Under the pieces are notes generated by a model. It saw nothing but the letters and a program-made list of their open reading frames with translations. It searched no databases and was not told the origin of the DNA. Positions 19,028 to 27,667 of a DNA stretch of 64,000 nucleotides are shown here, one piece after another. A program made the translations under genes and the position numbers. The stretch lies in assembly GCF_014930455.1 (NCBI RefSeq), contig NZ_JAAIYO010000002.1, positions 620,001 through 684,000 on the forward strand, written 5' to 3'. Each line of letters begins with the position of its first letter. Within the stretch, counting starts at the first letter, position 1. The stretch is from Corallococcus soli (lineage in GTDB: Bacteria; Myxococcota; Myxococcia; Myxococcales; Myxococcaceae).

Positions 19028-19762
19028 TCACGGGGCGGGGATGAACTTGAACTCCGCGATCACGATCTCCGCCTCCTGCCCGTTCTTGGGCGCGCGTCCC
19101 TGGAAGAGCCAGAAGTTCATGTGGACGGGCAGGGGGGACTGGGGAATGCGCTGCACGAAGTCCGGCGGATTGAAGAGCCAGCTGGCCATCTGGTTGACGT
19201 TGCCATCCTGGTGACCATGCAGCGCCTGGAAGAAGACCTGCTGCGATGACCACTGGAAGCGGTGGGTGGAGTAGGTGCCCCCGAGGCTGATGGGGTAGGC
19301 CTGATGGGAGTAGGTGACGCCCGTCACGGCGGGGTACACGGCCCAGTTGCCCATCTGCGACTGACTGCCTCCCCACTTCGCGAACTCGATGTCGATTTCA
19401 TTCGTGGCGTCCGGTCCCACGTCAGGGCGCGTGTAGTTGAACAGGCCCAGCACCAGGTTGTCGTCGAAGAGGTCGGGCCGGCCAATCACCTTGAACTGGT
19501 ACGTGCCGAACCCCAGCCGCTGCTGCGGCATGTAGACCTCCGCGGTCGTCCAACGCCCGTCGCGCCAGGCAATTCTCAGGTGGAGGTGGCCGTTCGCGTC
19601 GACCCAGACGTTGCGATCATCCCAGCTGTTGGGGCCCGGGCCGCCCTGACCGCTGCGCACCTCCCATTGATAGCCAGAGAAGGAGACGCTCTTCGCCTCC
19701 GCGAGCTGAGCAAAGGCAATGCAAGAGAAGAGAACGATACCCAGGAGACGTGAGCTGTGCAT
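19028..19762 (-). CDS. Secreted glycoside hydrolase family 16-like protein
   Basis: 244 residues. Signal peptide (SSRLLGIVLFSCIAFAQLAEA) and a beta-jellyroll domain. The catalytic signature E-x-D-x-E occurs as EIDIEF with E122, D124, E126; the flanking TTAEVYMPQQRLGFGTYQF and FNYTRPDVGPDATN are typical of GH16 glucanases. Likely target: a beta-glucan, agar or carrageenan type polymer, or prey cell wall. The fold assignment is firmer than the substrate. Start at the ATG giving MHSSRLLG; an upstream in-frame extension lacks signal-peptide sense. Confidence 0.72.
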   Translation of the reverse strand: MHSSRLLGIVLFSCIAFAQLAEAKSVSFSGYQWEVRSGQGGPGPNSWDDRNVWVDANGHLHLRIAWRDGRWTTAEVYMPQQRLGFGTYQFKVIGRPDLFDDNLVLGLFNYTRPDVGPDATNEIDIEFAKWGGSQSQMGNWAVYPAVTGVTYSHQAYPISLGGTYSTHRFQWSSQQVFFQALHGHQDGNVNQMASWLFNPPDFVQRIPQSPLPVHMNFWLFQGRAPKNGQEAEIVIAEFKFIPAP

Positions 19763-20146
19763 GGATGACCCCGGTTGGAGGAGGGTGCTGCGTTTCGGCG
19801 GTGGGCTCGCCTCCAGCTTCACCACATCCCCTGGGATGCCCCAAGAACGTCTCCGGGAACCGCCAGCACGATGTCCCCAGGCAAACGCAACGCGCATTCA
19901 GGCGTGGGGGGCCAAGGCGCGTCTGGAGCACTACCGGCAACCGGGGCCACCGCGAGGAGGAGAGGGGCGCTGACAGTGGGACGTCGATCAGGCCCTTGAA
20001 CATGGCTGCATCCCGTATGCCGTGGACGCGGCGCTTTCGACGCGCGATTGCTGACAGCACCCCGGGGCCTGGGGGGCGGATGGCCGTGGAAGGGCGAAGT
20101 GCCAGCTTCCCGCCTTCCGACACTCTCCCACACAAGGGATGATTCC
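19763..20146. promoter_or_regulatory. Divergent intergenic region
   Basis: 384 bases between the GH16-like gene and the sugar dehydrogenase gene. ORFs overlapping it show no family sense. It should contain the two divergent promoters, which I could not resolve. Confidence 0.4.
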
Positions 20147-22612
20147 ATGCTGTCATTGCGACGCGGGTTGCCTCACCTCACGGCCCTTCTCCTGCTCTGT
20201 CTGGGATGGGGGCCCCCGGCCGTGGCCCGGCCCAGGGCGCCCCTCGCACTCCCGGAAGGCTTCTCCTCCGAGCTCGTGGTCGCCGGTCTGCACTACCCGA
20301 CGACGTTCGCGCCCCTCCCCGATGGGAGCCTCCTCATCGCCGAGAAGGATGGGGTGGTCCGGCTCTTCAAGGACGGCCTCCTCCAGCCCGTGCCCTTCAT
20401 CGACATCCGTGGGCGGGTGAACTCGCACCATGATCGCGGGCTGCTGGGGCTCGCGGTGGATCCGGCCTTCGCCACCAATGGCTTCATCTACCTGCTCTAC
20501 ACCTACGACGACGACGACACGGACGACTCCGGGCCGAAGACGTCGCGGCTGGCGCGCTACACCGCCGTCGGGGACATGGCATTGCCGTCGAGTGAGGCCG
20601 TGCTGCTCGGCACCGCGGTGGCCACCTCCTGCAATGCCCTCCCCGAGGGGGCCGACTGCATCCCCTCGGACAGCCCTTCGCACTCCGTGGGCAGCCTCCG
20701 GTTCGCGCCGGACGGCACCCTCTTCGTGACGTCGGGAGATGGCGCCCGCTTCGACGCGGTCGATGACGACGCACTGCGGGCGCAGCGCCTGGACTCACTC
20801 GCGGGCAAGGTCCTGCGCATCACCCGCACCGGCGACGGCGTGGCCTCGAACCCGTTCTGGAACGGGGACGCCCGGGCCAACCGCTCCAAGGTGTGGGCGC
20901 TGGGGCTGCGCAATCCCTATCGCTTCAGCCTGCGCCCGGGCACCGCCACGCCCTACCTGGGCGACGTCGGCTGGAGCTCCTTCGAGGAGATCAACGTCGC
21001 GCCCCCGGGGGCGAACCTGGGCTGGCCCTGCTACGAGGGGAACTTCCGCCAGAGCGGGTACGAACCCAAGCCCCTCTGCCAGGAACTCTATGCACGGGGG
21101 CCCGGCGCGGTGCGACCTCCGCTGTACGTCTGGGAGCACGGCGTCGGCCAGACGGCCACGGGCGGCGCCTTCTACACGGGCTCCGCGTACCCGGAGACGT
21201 GGCAGGGCGCCTACTTCTTCGGCGACTACAGCCAGCAGTGGATCCGCTCCCTGCGGGTGGATGCGAATGACGAGCTCGTGCCCGACAGCGTGACGCTGTT
21301 CGCGACCGGGGTGGGCGGGCTGGTCGAGCTTGGCATCGGGCCGGACTCCAACCTCTTCTTCGTGGACATCCTCGCCGGCGAGCTGCGTCGCATCCGCTAC
21401 TCGGTGGCCAACACGCCGCCCGTCGCGGTGGCCTCGGCGATGCCGCGCGAGGGGACGCCTGCCCTGCTCGTGCGCTTCTCCAGCGCGGGCTCCAGCGACC
21501 CGGATGGTGACGTGCTCCAGTTCCACTGGGACTTCGGGGACGGCTCCCCCGTGTCGACGCTGCCCGCCCCGGAGCACACGTATGTCGCGGCCGGCACCTA
21601 CGTGGCTCGGTTGACCGTCAGCGATGGGCGCGGGGGCAGCCATTCCGCCACCGTGAGCATCTCCGTGGGCAACCTGGCGCCCGTCGCGACCATCCACTCG
21701 CCGTCGGAGACGTTCCGTTTCAAGGTCGGCGACGTGGTGGCCTACTCGGGCTCGGCGAGCGACACCGAGGATGGCCCCATTCCCGATGACCGGCTGGCGT
21801 GGACCGTCACCCTGCGCCACTGCACGGCGGGGACCTGTCATTCCCACCCGTACTCCACGAGCACGGGAGCGTCCGGTTCGTTCACCGTCCCGGACCACGG
21901 AGACGAGGTTCACTTCGAAGTCACGCTGACCGCGACCGACTCGGCGGGGCTGACGGACACCCGGACTATCACGGTGCTGCCGCAGCTCGTGCAGGTGACG
22001 CTCCGGACGTCACCGCCGGGGCTGGAGCTGGTGTTCGACGGCACGCGCGCGACGGAGCCCCGGGTCCGCCAGGTCATCGTCGGCTCCTCGCACACCCTCA
22101 TCGCGCCGTCGCCGCAAGGCGTCTTCGAGTTCCGCGAGTGGTCGGATGGCGGGGCCGCGGAGCACGTCATCCAGGTCGGTCCGAGCGACGCCAGCTACAC
22201 GGCCTTCTTCGAAGCCGTCGCCCCCGCGCAGTGCCCGTTCGGGCAGTACCGGGCGGAGTACTTCGCCAACCGGGACCTGACGGGCTCCCCCGTGCGGGTG
22301 CGCTGCGAAGGGGCGCCGCTCGCGCGTCTCTGGGGCAGGGGCAGCCCCGTGCCGGAGGTCGGGCCTGACGACTTCTCCGTGCGCTGGACGGGACGGTTCT
22401 CCTTCGCGTCAGGCCTGTACTTCTTCCTCGCGCAGGCGGATGACGGCGTCCGCGTGTTCGTGGATGGCGCCCGCATCATCAACGGGTGGAGGGACCAGTC
22501 GACCACGAGCTTCGTCGTGGGCCGCTGGATGCGCGCCGGTGAGCACACGGTGGTCATGGAGTACTACGAGCATGGGGGCGATGCCGTGGCCGGGCTCCGC
22601 TGGCTTCGCTGA
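20147..22612 (+). CDS. Secreted PQQ-dependent sugar dehydrogenase with PKD and PA14 domains
   Basis: 821 residues. Signal peptide (residues 1-27, cut after AVA). Residues about 35-405 form the six-bladed glucose/sorbosone dehydrogenase propeller: EKDGVVRLF, HHDRGLLGLAVDPAF, HSVGSLRFAPDGTLFVTSGD, GLRNPYRFSLRP and DVGWSSFEEIN are family landmarks and include the catalytic His region. A PKD domain follows at about 420-515 (DPDGDVLQFHWDFGDG), then another Ig-like/beta region to about 640, and a PA14-like domain from about 692 to the end (YRAEYFANRDLTG ... YFFLAQADDGVRVFVDG ... GWRDQ). PA14 and PKD often bind carbohydrates, so a polymer-bound oxidase is likely. Start ATG at 20147 in MLSLRRGLPHL. 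Confidence 0.88.
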   Translation: MLSLRRGLPHLTALLLLCLGWGPPAVARPRAPLALPEGFSSELVVAGLHYPTTFAPLPDGSLLIAEKDGVVRLFKDGLLQPVPFIDIRGRVNSHHDRGLLGLAVDPAFATNGFIYLLYTYDDDDTDDSGPKTSRLARYTAVGDMALPSSEAVLLGTAVATSCNALPEGADCIPSDSPSHSVGSLRFAPDGTLFVTSGDGARFDAVDDDALRAQRLDSLAGKVLRITRTGDGVASNPFWNGDARANRSKVWALGLRNPYRFSLRPGTATPYLGDVGWSSFEEINVAPPGANLGWPCYEGNFRQSGYEPKPLCQELYARGPGAVRPPLYVWEHGVGQTATGGAFYTGSAYPETWQGAYFFGDYSQQWIRSLRVDANDELVPDSVTLFATGVGGLVELGIGPDSNLFFVDILAGELRRIRYSVANTPPVAVASAMPREGTPALLVRFSSAGSSDPDGDVLQFHWDFGDGSPVSTLPAPEHTYVAAGTYVARLTVSDGRGGSHSATVSISVGNLAPVATIHSPSETFRFKVGDVVAYSGSASDTEDGPIPDDRLAWTVTLRHCTAGTCHSHPYSTSTGASGSFTVPDHGDEVHFEVTLTATDSAGLTDTRTITVLPQLVQVTLRTSPPGLELVFDGTRATEPRVRQVIVGSSHTLIAPSPQGVFEFREWSDGGAAEHVIQVGPSDASYTAFFEAVAPAQCPFGQYRAEYFANRDLTGSPVRVRCEGAPLARLWGRGSPVPEVGPDDFSVRWTGRFSFASGLYFFLAQADDGVRVFVDGARIINGWRDQSTTSFVVGRWMRAGEHTVVMEYYEHGGDAVAGLRWLR

Positions 22613-22702
22613 GCCCGGCATGGATGCGCCGGTCGCGCCGGTCTGGCTCGAAGCCCGTGTTAGCCTGAGGGCTTCCGCCGTAGACCTGCGTGGAGAGGGC
22701 CC

Positions 22703-23779
22703 ATGTACGCAAAGCTGTATCAGACCCGCTACAGGGCCTCTCCGGAGCTCATTGGCATCATTGAGCAGTTCACGAAGACCGCGACCGGGTTCGGCGGAAC
22801 GCTGGAGTGCGGCTTCTCCCAGGGGAGGGAGGACCTCGTCACGGGGGCCTCGCATCCCGAGGACTTCACCCGGGACGGCATCTGCTACGCGCTGGTGGCC
22901 ATGTGGCTGCGGATGAAGTTCGAGAAGAAGCCCGACAGTGACTTCCACGCCTGGCTCTTCGCCGAGGACGTGCGGGCCCGCAACGCCAAGATGTCCATGT
23001 GGATGCAGAAGCAGCTCTTCGCCATCGACCTGGGCAATCCGGACCATGCACTGACCCACTCCCGGTTCATGGCGCTCCCGGTCAAGGGGCCCCGTTATGA
23101 AGCGTTCACGACGAAGTACCCCAAGGCGGACCTCCCCGCGTTCGTGAACTTCCTCTCGGAGCAGGGCGCGCATGGCGCCCCGCTGGACCCTTCGTACGAT
23201 CCGGCGAAGTACGCGGCGAAGCAGCAGCGGGCGCGGTATCGGCTCGACACGGAGAGCCGCAGCTACAAGCTCACGCAGTTGAACGCCCGGATGGAGCGCC
23301 TGGAGATCTGGCACGAGGCGGAGATCAGCCGGGCAGACGTCTACGCACTCCAACTGGCGGCGAGCAAGATCACCAAGTCGGCCACCACGGCCAACAGGCT
23401 CTCCTCCAAGGACCGGATTGTCTCCGCCACGCTCCAGGCGAGCTACGTGCCCGACGCGGATGAGGATGGAGGCAAGAAGCGGCTGGAGGCGTCCCAGCTC
23501 ATCGTCGATGCCATGCTCAAGTATCAGAAGGAGCTCAAGAACCAGGACGCGTTCGTCCTGATCTCCTTCAGCCGGCACGTCGTGGGGGTCTTCTTCTCCC
23601 GCTCGCCCTGGACGGGCAACGGCGTCCTCTCCTTCTTCGATCCCAACTACGGCATCTGGCGCTTCGAGAGCAGCTCCCGGGATGAGCGCTGCATCCGGTT
23701 CAGGAAGTTCTTCTACGTGCTCACCTACCTGTACCGGGAGATGGACTCGCTCTCGATCAAGATCCTCTCGCGGCATTGA
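22703..23779 (+). CDS. YopT-like cysteine protease (peptidase C58 candidate)
   Basis: 358 residues, no signal peptide. Three short motifs are in the order and context of the YopT/AvrPphB catalytic triad: C61 in DGICYALVAMWL, H292 in SFSRHVVGVFF, and D313 in LSFFDPNYG. The DPN.G after a hydrophobic strand is a hallmark of the family. The Cys-His distance (231 residues) is longer than in YopT (about 120), with a helical insert (residues about 120-250). Such proteases cleave host or rival proteins (Rho GTPases, kinases) and are usually delivered by secretion systems. Here a predation or anti-competitor effector is plausible but inferred. A frame-broken ORF follows immediately. Confidence 0.65.
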   Translation: MYAKLYQTRYRASPELIGIIEQFTKTATGFGGTLECGFSQGREDLVTGASHPEDFTRDGICYALVAMWLRMKFEKKPDSDFHAWLFAEDVRARNAKMSMWMQKQLFAIDLGNPDHALTHSRFMALPVKGPRYEAFTTKYPKADLPAFVNFLSEQGAHGAPLDPSYDPAKYAAKQQRARYRLDTESRSYKLTQLNARMERLEIWHEAEISRADVYALQLAASKITKSATTANRLSSKDRIVSATLQASYVPDADEDGGKKRLEASQLIVDAMLKYQKELKNQDAFVLISFSRHVVGVFFSRSPWTGNGVLSFFDPNYGIWRFESSSRDERCIRFRKFFYVLTYLYREMDSLSIKILSRH

Positions 23780-23825
23780 GCCAGGGGCGCCCTGGCGCGG
23801 GCGCTACCGCAAGGACGAGGGCCAG

Positions 23826-24099
23826 GTGAAGATGCTGCTGGCCAGCAACAACAGGCCCGCCATCAATGGCACCGCGCCGCAGCCCCCGCCCGGCAACCCG
23901 AACGCCGTCAAAAGGATCTCCGAGGAGGAGATCCGGCAGCTCCCCAACCGCGCCCTTCAGGACTTCGCGCGGCGTGCAACGCATCCGCTCCGAAAGCCAT
24001 GGCGCCATCGCCTTCGTGTTCCGCTGCGTCACCGCGTTGGAGATGGTGGTAGGGCATTCAAAGGTGGGCAGGGTGGTGCGCAGGGCAGCCCCGTCCTGA
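23826..24099 (+). pseudogene. Frame-broken short ORF downstream of the YopT-like gene
   Basis: From the GTG at 23826 the frame reads MKMLLASNNRPAINGTAP... to RISEEEIRQLPNRALQDFA with host-like third-position G+C. After about base 23970 the codon usage turns poor in that frame but becomes good in the +1 frame, which reads GVQRIRSESHGAIAFVFR and CVTALEMVVGHSKVG to a TGA at 24097-24099. This suggests one small gene of about 90 codons broken by a frameshift, or a sequencing error. Position suggests a partner (immunity or chaperone) of the protease. No family recognised. Confidence 0.45.
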
Positions 24100-24332
24100 C
24101 CATCCGCGTCTGTTTCAAGGCGCTCGCCTCCTGAGGAATCTCGGAGTCCAAGAAGATCTGATTATCCGGAATTGTTGGATGCGCGGGTCGCTGGGGCAAT
24201 GGCTGTCAAGGGCAAGCGAGCACAAGATGCTGTGCAAGGCAGACATGGTGCTTCGCCGTGGCTGCCCTTCCGGATCCACCTGTGAGTGGGTCGGACTTCC
24301 TTGCAATTGGCAGCAACATTCCAAGGTGAACC

Positions 24333-24857
24333 ATGACGAACCTCGGCAAATCCCTTGTTGGTGTGGCCTGGTGTGCGCTGTTCCTCGGTGCTTGCGGGCC
24401 GCTTCCCGAAGGCGAGGAGCTTGACGGCGCCGAGCCCGGGGAGGGCGAGGTCCTGGAGGATTCGGAGATTGGAAGGGTGGAGCAGCAGACCCTGGCGGGC
24501 GATCTGGGCAGTGCGCTGGGGTCTCCGGTCGCCACCTATCCCACCAGCTGTACCGCGACCAACCAGTGGGCCACCTCCTGCCGTTCGGGTTCGTCGCGGG
24601 ATGTCTCCTTCGTGTGGCGGGTCCCCGCGACCGGGACCTATTCGTTCTCCACGAGGAATTCGAACTTCGACACCATCATGGAGATCCGCAACTACAAGAA
24701 CACTTCGGAGATCCTGAAGTGCAATGACGACAGCGGCGACCTCCTCACGTCTGGCATCACGCTCAGTGGCCTCATCAAGGGCGTGCAGTTGCTGATCATC
24801 GTCGAGGGCTACGAGGGCGACTGCGGCAACATCCAGTTGAACATCGTCAAGCGGTAA
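24333..24857 (+). CDS. Lipoprotein with pre-peptidase-like beta domain
   Basis: 174 residues. Lipobox LFLGAC with Cys about residue 20, an acidic linker (EGEELDGAEPGEGE), then a beta domain: WRVPATGTYSFSTRNSNFD, TIMEIRN, CNDDSGDLLTSGITLSGL. That resembles the pre-peptidase C-terminal (PPC) beta-sandwich, which has the form Y.F.T..S.FDT...V.....C.DD. Two Cys pairs (CTAT/TSCRS and LKCND/GDCGN) could form disulfides. Surface-exposed role unknown. Typical of abundant myxobacterial lipoproteins. Confidence 0.72.
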   Translation: MTNLGKSLVGVAWCALFLGACGPLPEGEELDGAEPGEGEVLEDSEIGRVEQQTLAGDLGSALGSPVATYPTSCTATNQWATSCRSGSSRDVSFVWRVPATGTYSFSTRNSNFDTIMEIRNYKNTSEILKCNDDSGDLLTSGITLSGLIKGVQLLIIVEGYEGDCGNIQLNIVKR

Positions 24858-25290
24858 CCTCCGCGAAGGATTGACGCAGGGCGCGTCGCCCGGCAGCTCG
24901 GACGCGTCCTGCGGAAAAGCAGGCCGCCTGCCGGAAGCGCGACGGGCACCTGTGCCGCCTCTGGGGCCCTGGAGGGCGAAGGACTGGCATGTAACGTACT
25001 TCGTGCATGCCGACGGCGTGGGCACGTCCCACGCACCTCCGGAGGGCTCCCAGACATGAGAGCCCCATGCGGCGGCGCCGCGTGGCGTGTGTGCTGCCTT
25101 CTGCGTCCTGGGCGTCACCGCGCCGCGAACTGACCGGTGGGCGTCGACGGCGGCGTGAATCCCTCTCAACCTCCGGGCAAGAATGGAGACAGCCCCAGCG
25201 TGTGGCAGTGTTGATGAGAACTGCACGGTGGCGTCAAAACAGCGCGGCGGGGCGGTCCGGGTCGGGAGCCGGGTGTTAGCGTCCTTGACC
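24858..25290. other. Intergenic stretch, no gene seen
   Basis: 433 bases. ORFs are short or on the wrong strand and show no recognisable domain. It should contain the promoter for the TPR/MopE-motif pair that follows; no motif was identified. Confidence 0.4.
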
Positions 25291-26055
25291 ATGGAGCTGC
25301 GAATCGTGCTCGGCCTCGCGCTGATGCTGGTGTCGCCCGCCTGGAGCCAGCCGGCGGCCTCCGCAGGCCCTGATTTTCAGGCCCGGATGTCCACCGCATT
25401 CCATGCCTACGAGGAGCTTGATTACGAGCACGCCCTCGAACAGCTCGACGCGGCGAAGGCCGTGGCGCGCGACAGCCGTGAGCAGGGCCGGGTAGCCATC
25501 TTCCGTGGACTCGTGCTCGCGGACCTGGGACGCCGTCAGGAGGCCCTTGCCTCCTTCAAGGATGGGCTGTCGCTGCTGCCCGACGCGAGCCTGCCGGTGA
25601 AGGTGTCACCCAAGGTGTCCCGCGACTTCGAGGAGGTGCGCCGGACCGTGCAGCGTGAGCTGGCAGCCGGTCCCCGCCCGCCCTTGGACGCACCGCATGC
25701 AATGCCAGACGCGCAGCTCGCGCGGACTCCACCGCCCGGGCTCGCCCCGTCCGGGGGGCGGGCGGAGGTGGGCCGCACGCGCTCCATGCCCGTGCTTCCG
25801 CTGGCCCTGCTGGGAGGAGGCGTGGTGCTGGGAGGCTTCGGCGGCTACTTCGGCCTCCAGTCACGGAGCAACGTGACTGCCGCGCGCGACGAGGTCTTCT
25901 ACAGCAACCGGACCGCGCACCTGGACAGCGCGCGGGGCCAGGCGCTCGCGGCCAACGTCCTGCTGGGCGCGGCCGTCACCGCCGCCGCCGGAGCCGCCGT
26001 CACCTGGCTCCTCATGGACGACCCGCCGTCGCCCCGGGTGGAGGTCTCGCCATGA
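25291..26055 (+). CDS. Exported TPR-like protein with C-terminal membrane helices
   Basis: 254 residues. Signal peptide (MELRIVLGLALMLVSPAWSQ), then a short helical TPR-like region about residues 30-115 (AYEELDYEHALEQLDAAKAVAR ... RGLVLADLGRRQEALASF). A Pro-rich linker follows, then two hydrophobic helices (VLPLALLGGGVVLGGFGGYFG and NVLLGAAVTAAAGAAVTWLL) near the C-terminus. So periplasmic TPRs anchored by a C-terminal hairpin. It overlaps the next gene by four bases (ATGA), so the pair forms an operon. No activity is predictable. Confidence 0.72.
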   Translation: MELRIVLGLALMLVSPAWSQPAASAGPDFQARMSTAFHAYEELDYEHALEQLDAAKAVARDSREQGRVAIFRGLVLADLGRRQEALASFKDGLSLLPDASLPVKVSPKVSRDFEEVRRTVQRELAAGPRPPLDAPHAMPDAQLARTPPPGLAPSGGRAEVGRTRSMPVLPLALLGGGVVLGGFGGYFGLQSRSNVTAARDEVFYSNRTAHLDSARGQALAANVLLGAAVTAAAGAAVTWLLMDDPPSPRVEVSP

Positions 26056-27530
26056 AGCGCGCCGTGGCCGTGGGACTCGGGCTGCTCTGCATCACCTGCA
26101 CTGTGCCGGACATCGAGGAGCTGGAGGAGGAGCGCCCCAGCACGTGCGACGCGAGCCACCCCTGCCAGGTCCGGGTGCTGCTGACCTACGACGGCTTCCG
26201 TCCGGGCTGCGTCACGCTGCGGCTGGTGGACGCTGAGGACGGCTCCAGGACTTTCGAGCTGCCGGTGGAGCCGCCCGGGCTCGCGGGGCCGGGAACCGGG
26301 GAGGTGGGATTCATTCGCCCGGCAGGGTGGAGTGACACCGTGAAGGTGACGGCCTCCGCCCGCGAGCGCTCTTGCGCGGGCCAGGAGGTGGCCACCGCGT
26401 CGGCGCAGGGCATCGTTCCCGAGAAGGGGACCGCCACGGTCGAGCTGGAGTTGGGCGCGCGGGATGAAGACGGTGATGGCTACGTGAGCACCACCACCCG
26501 GGGCACGGACTGTGATGACCGCTCCGCCTCCATCTCGCCGGGCGTGGAGGAGCGCTGCGACTTCCTGGACAACGACTGTGACGGCCGGGAAGACCCGGCG
26601 CCCATCTGTGACGGCATCGATTGGAGGACGACCGAACCCATTCCGGGTGCGAGCTTCCGGGACGTGGCGCCCCACGCGCGCAACCAGGCCTGGCTCGTGA
26701 GTGACAGCAACGACTTGCTCGCCCACGTCCGGCGGGAGACTGACGGCGGCTTCGACGTCGAGCTGTTCACCGATTGCCACGGGGCGTGGTCCACGGCGTG
26801 GGCGCGACCGAGCGACGGGCGTGTGTTCATGGGTTCCAGGGAGGGGCAGCTCGCCACGCGGACGCTGGCCGCCGGGGAGCCCTGCACGCTGACAGCCTTC
26901 GACGGACGTGGCGCGGCCATCCAGGACCTCGTGGGCTTCGAGGCCGACGGAGGCACGACGCTCTTTGCGGTGAGCAAGGCCGGGGACATCCTGCGCTGGG
27001 ACCCTCCGGCACAGCCGGTGCGGGTGGCGCAGGTGGACGCGGACCTCCGCTCCATCCACGGGCTCGACCCGCGAACGCTCATCACCGTGGGCCGCGCGGG
27101 CGAGGTGCCGGTCGCGTACCACGTCAACGCGGACGGTGGCCCATGGCTGCGGGAGACGCTGCCGCCCCCCTCCGAAGGGCAGGTCGCCCTGCACGCCGTG
27201 CACGTCGTGGCGCCGGGCCTTGCCTACGCGACGGGAGACCGGGGACTGCTCCTGGAGCGTGCGGCGGGCACCTGGAGCACGAAACCTCCCTATCCCATCT
27301 TCGTGGATGGTGGCGTCTCGCCCGACATCCTTGACGTGGTGGCCTTCGGGCGGGGCGCTGTCATCGCGGTCCTGGGCACGGACGACCTCGTTCGCTTCGA
27401 CGGAGAGACGTGGAGGGACTTCCGCTTCGGCACCCAGGGCTTCACGACCCTGGAGGGGCTGTCGTCGGACGAGCTGTGGAGCGCCACTGTCGACGGCACC
27501 GGGTTCCACTGGGCCCCCCAGGCCCCGTGA
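26052..27530 (+). CDS. Lipoprotein with MopE-type metal-binding motif and propeller-like region
   Basis: 492 residues. Signal peptide and lipobox-like LLCITC. Near residues 138-177 is the MopE repeat motif: DEDGDGYVST, GTDCDDRSASISPG, EERCDFLDNDCDG. This is the Asp/Cys-rich unit found in MopE and many myxobacterial surface lipoproteins. From residue about 190 the sequence has repeating WSTAWARPSDGRVFMG and LIVGRAG-like blades, likely a beta-propeller. Co-transcribed with the TPR-like gene before it through ATGA. The metal, if any, and ligand are unknown. Confidence 0.72.
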   Translation: MKRAVAVGLGLLCITCTVPDIEELEEERPSTCDASHPCQVRVLLTYDGFRPGCVTLRLVDAEDGSRTFELPVEPPGLAGPGTGEVGFIRPAGWSDTVKVTASARERSCAGQEVATASAQGIVPEKGTATVELELGARDEDGDGYVSTTTRGTDCDDRSASISPGVEERCDFLDNDCDGREDPAPICDGIDWRTTEPIPGASFRDVAPHARNQAWLVSDSNDLLAHVRRETDGGFDVELFTDCHGAWSTAWARPSDGRVFMGSREGQLATRTLAAGEPCTLTAFDGRGAAIQDLVGFEADGGTTLFAVSKAGDILRWDPPAQPVRVAQVDADLRSIHGLDPRTLITVGRAGEVPVAYHVNADGGPWLRETLPPPSEGQVALHAVHVVAPGLAYATGDRGLLLERAAGTWSTKPPYPIFVDGGVSPDILDVVAFGRGAVIAVLGTDDLVRFDGETWRDFRFGTQGFTTLEGLSSDELWSATVDGTGFHWAPQAP

Positions 27531-27667
27531 GCCTCTTCCAGGGAGGGGCCGACGATGGGCGTTCGCATGCCCTCCAATCCTGGTCCCTGGATGGGCGATG
27601 GCGGAGGATGCAATCCGCGCGGGCCGCGTGCGTACCAGCCCCCACAGCCCTTCCCTTGGAGAACGCC

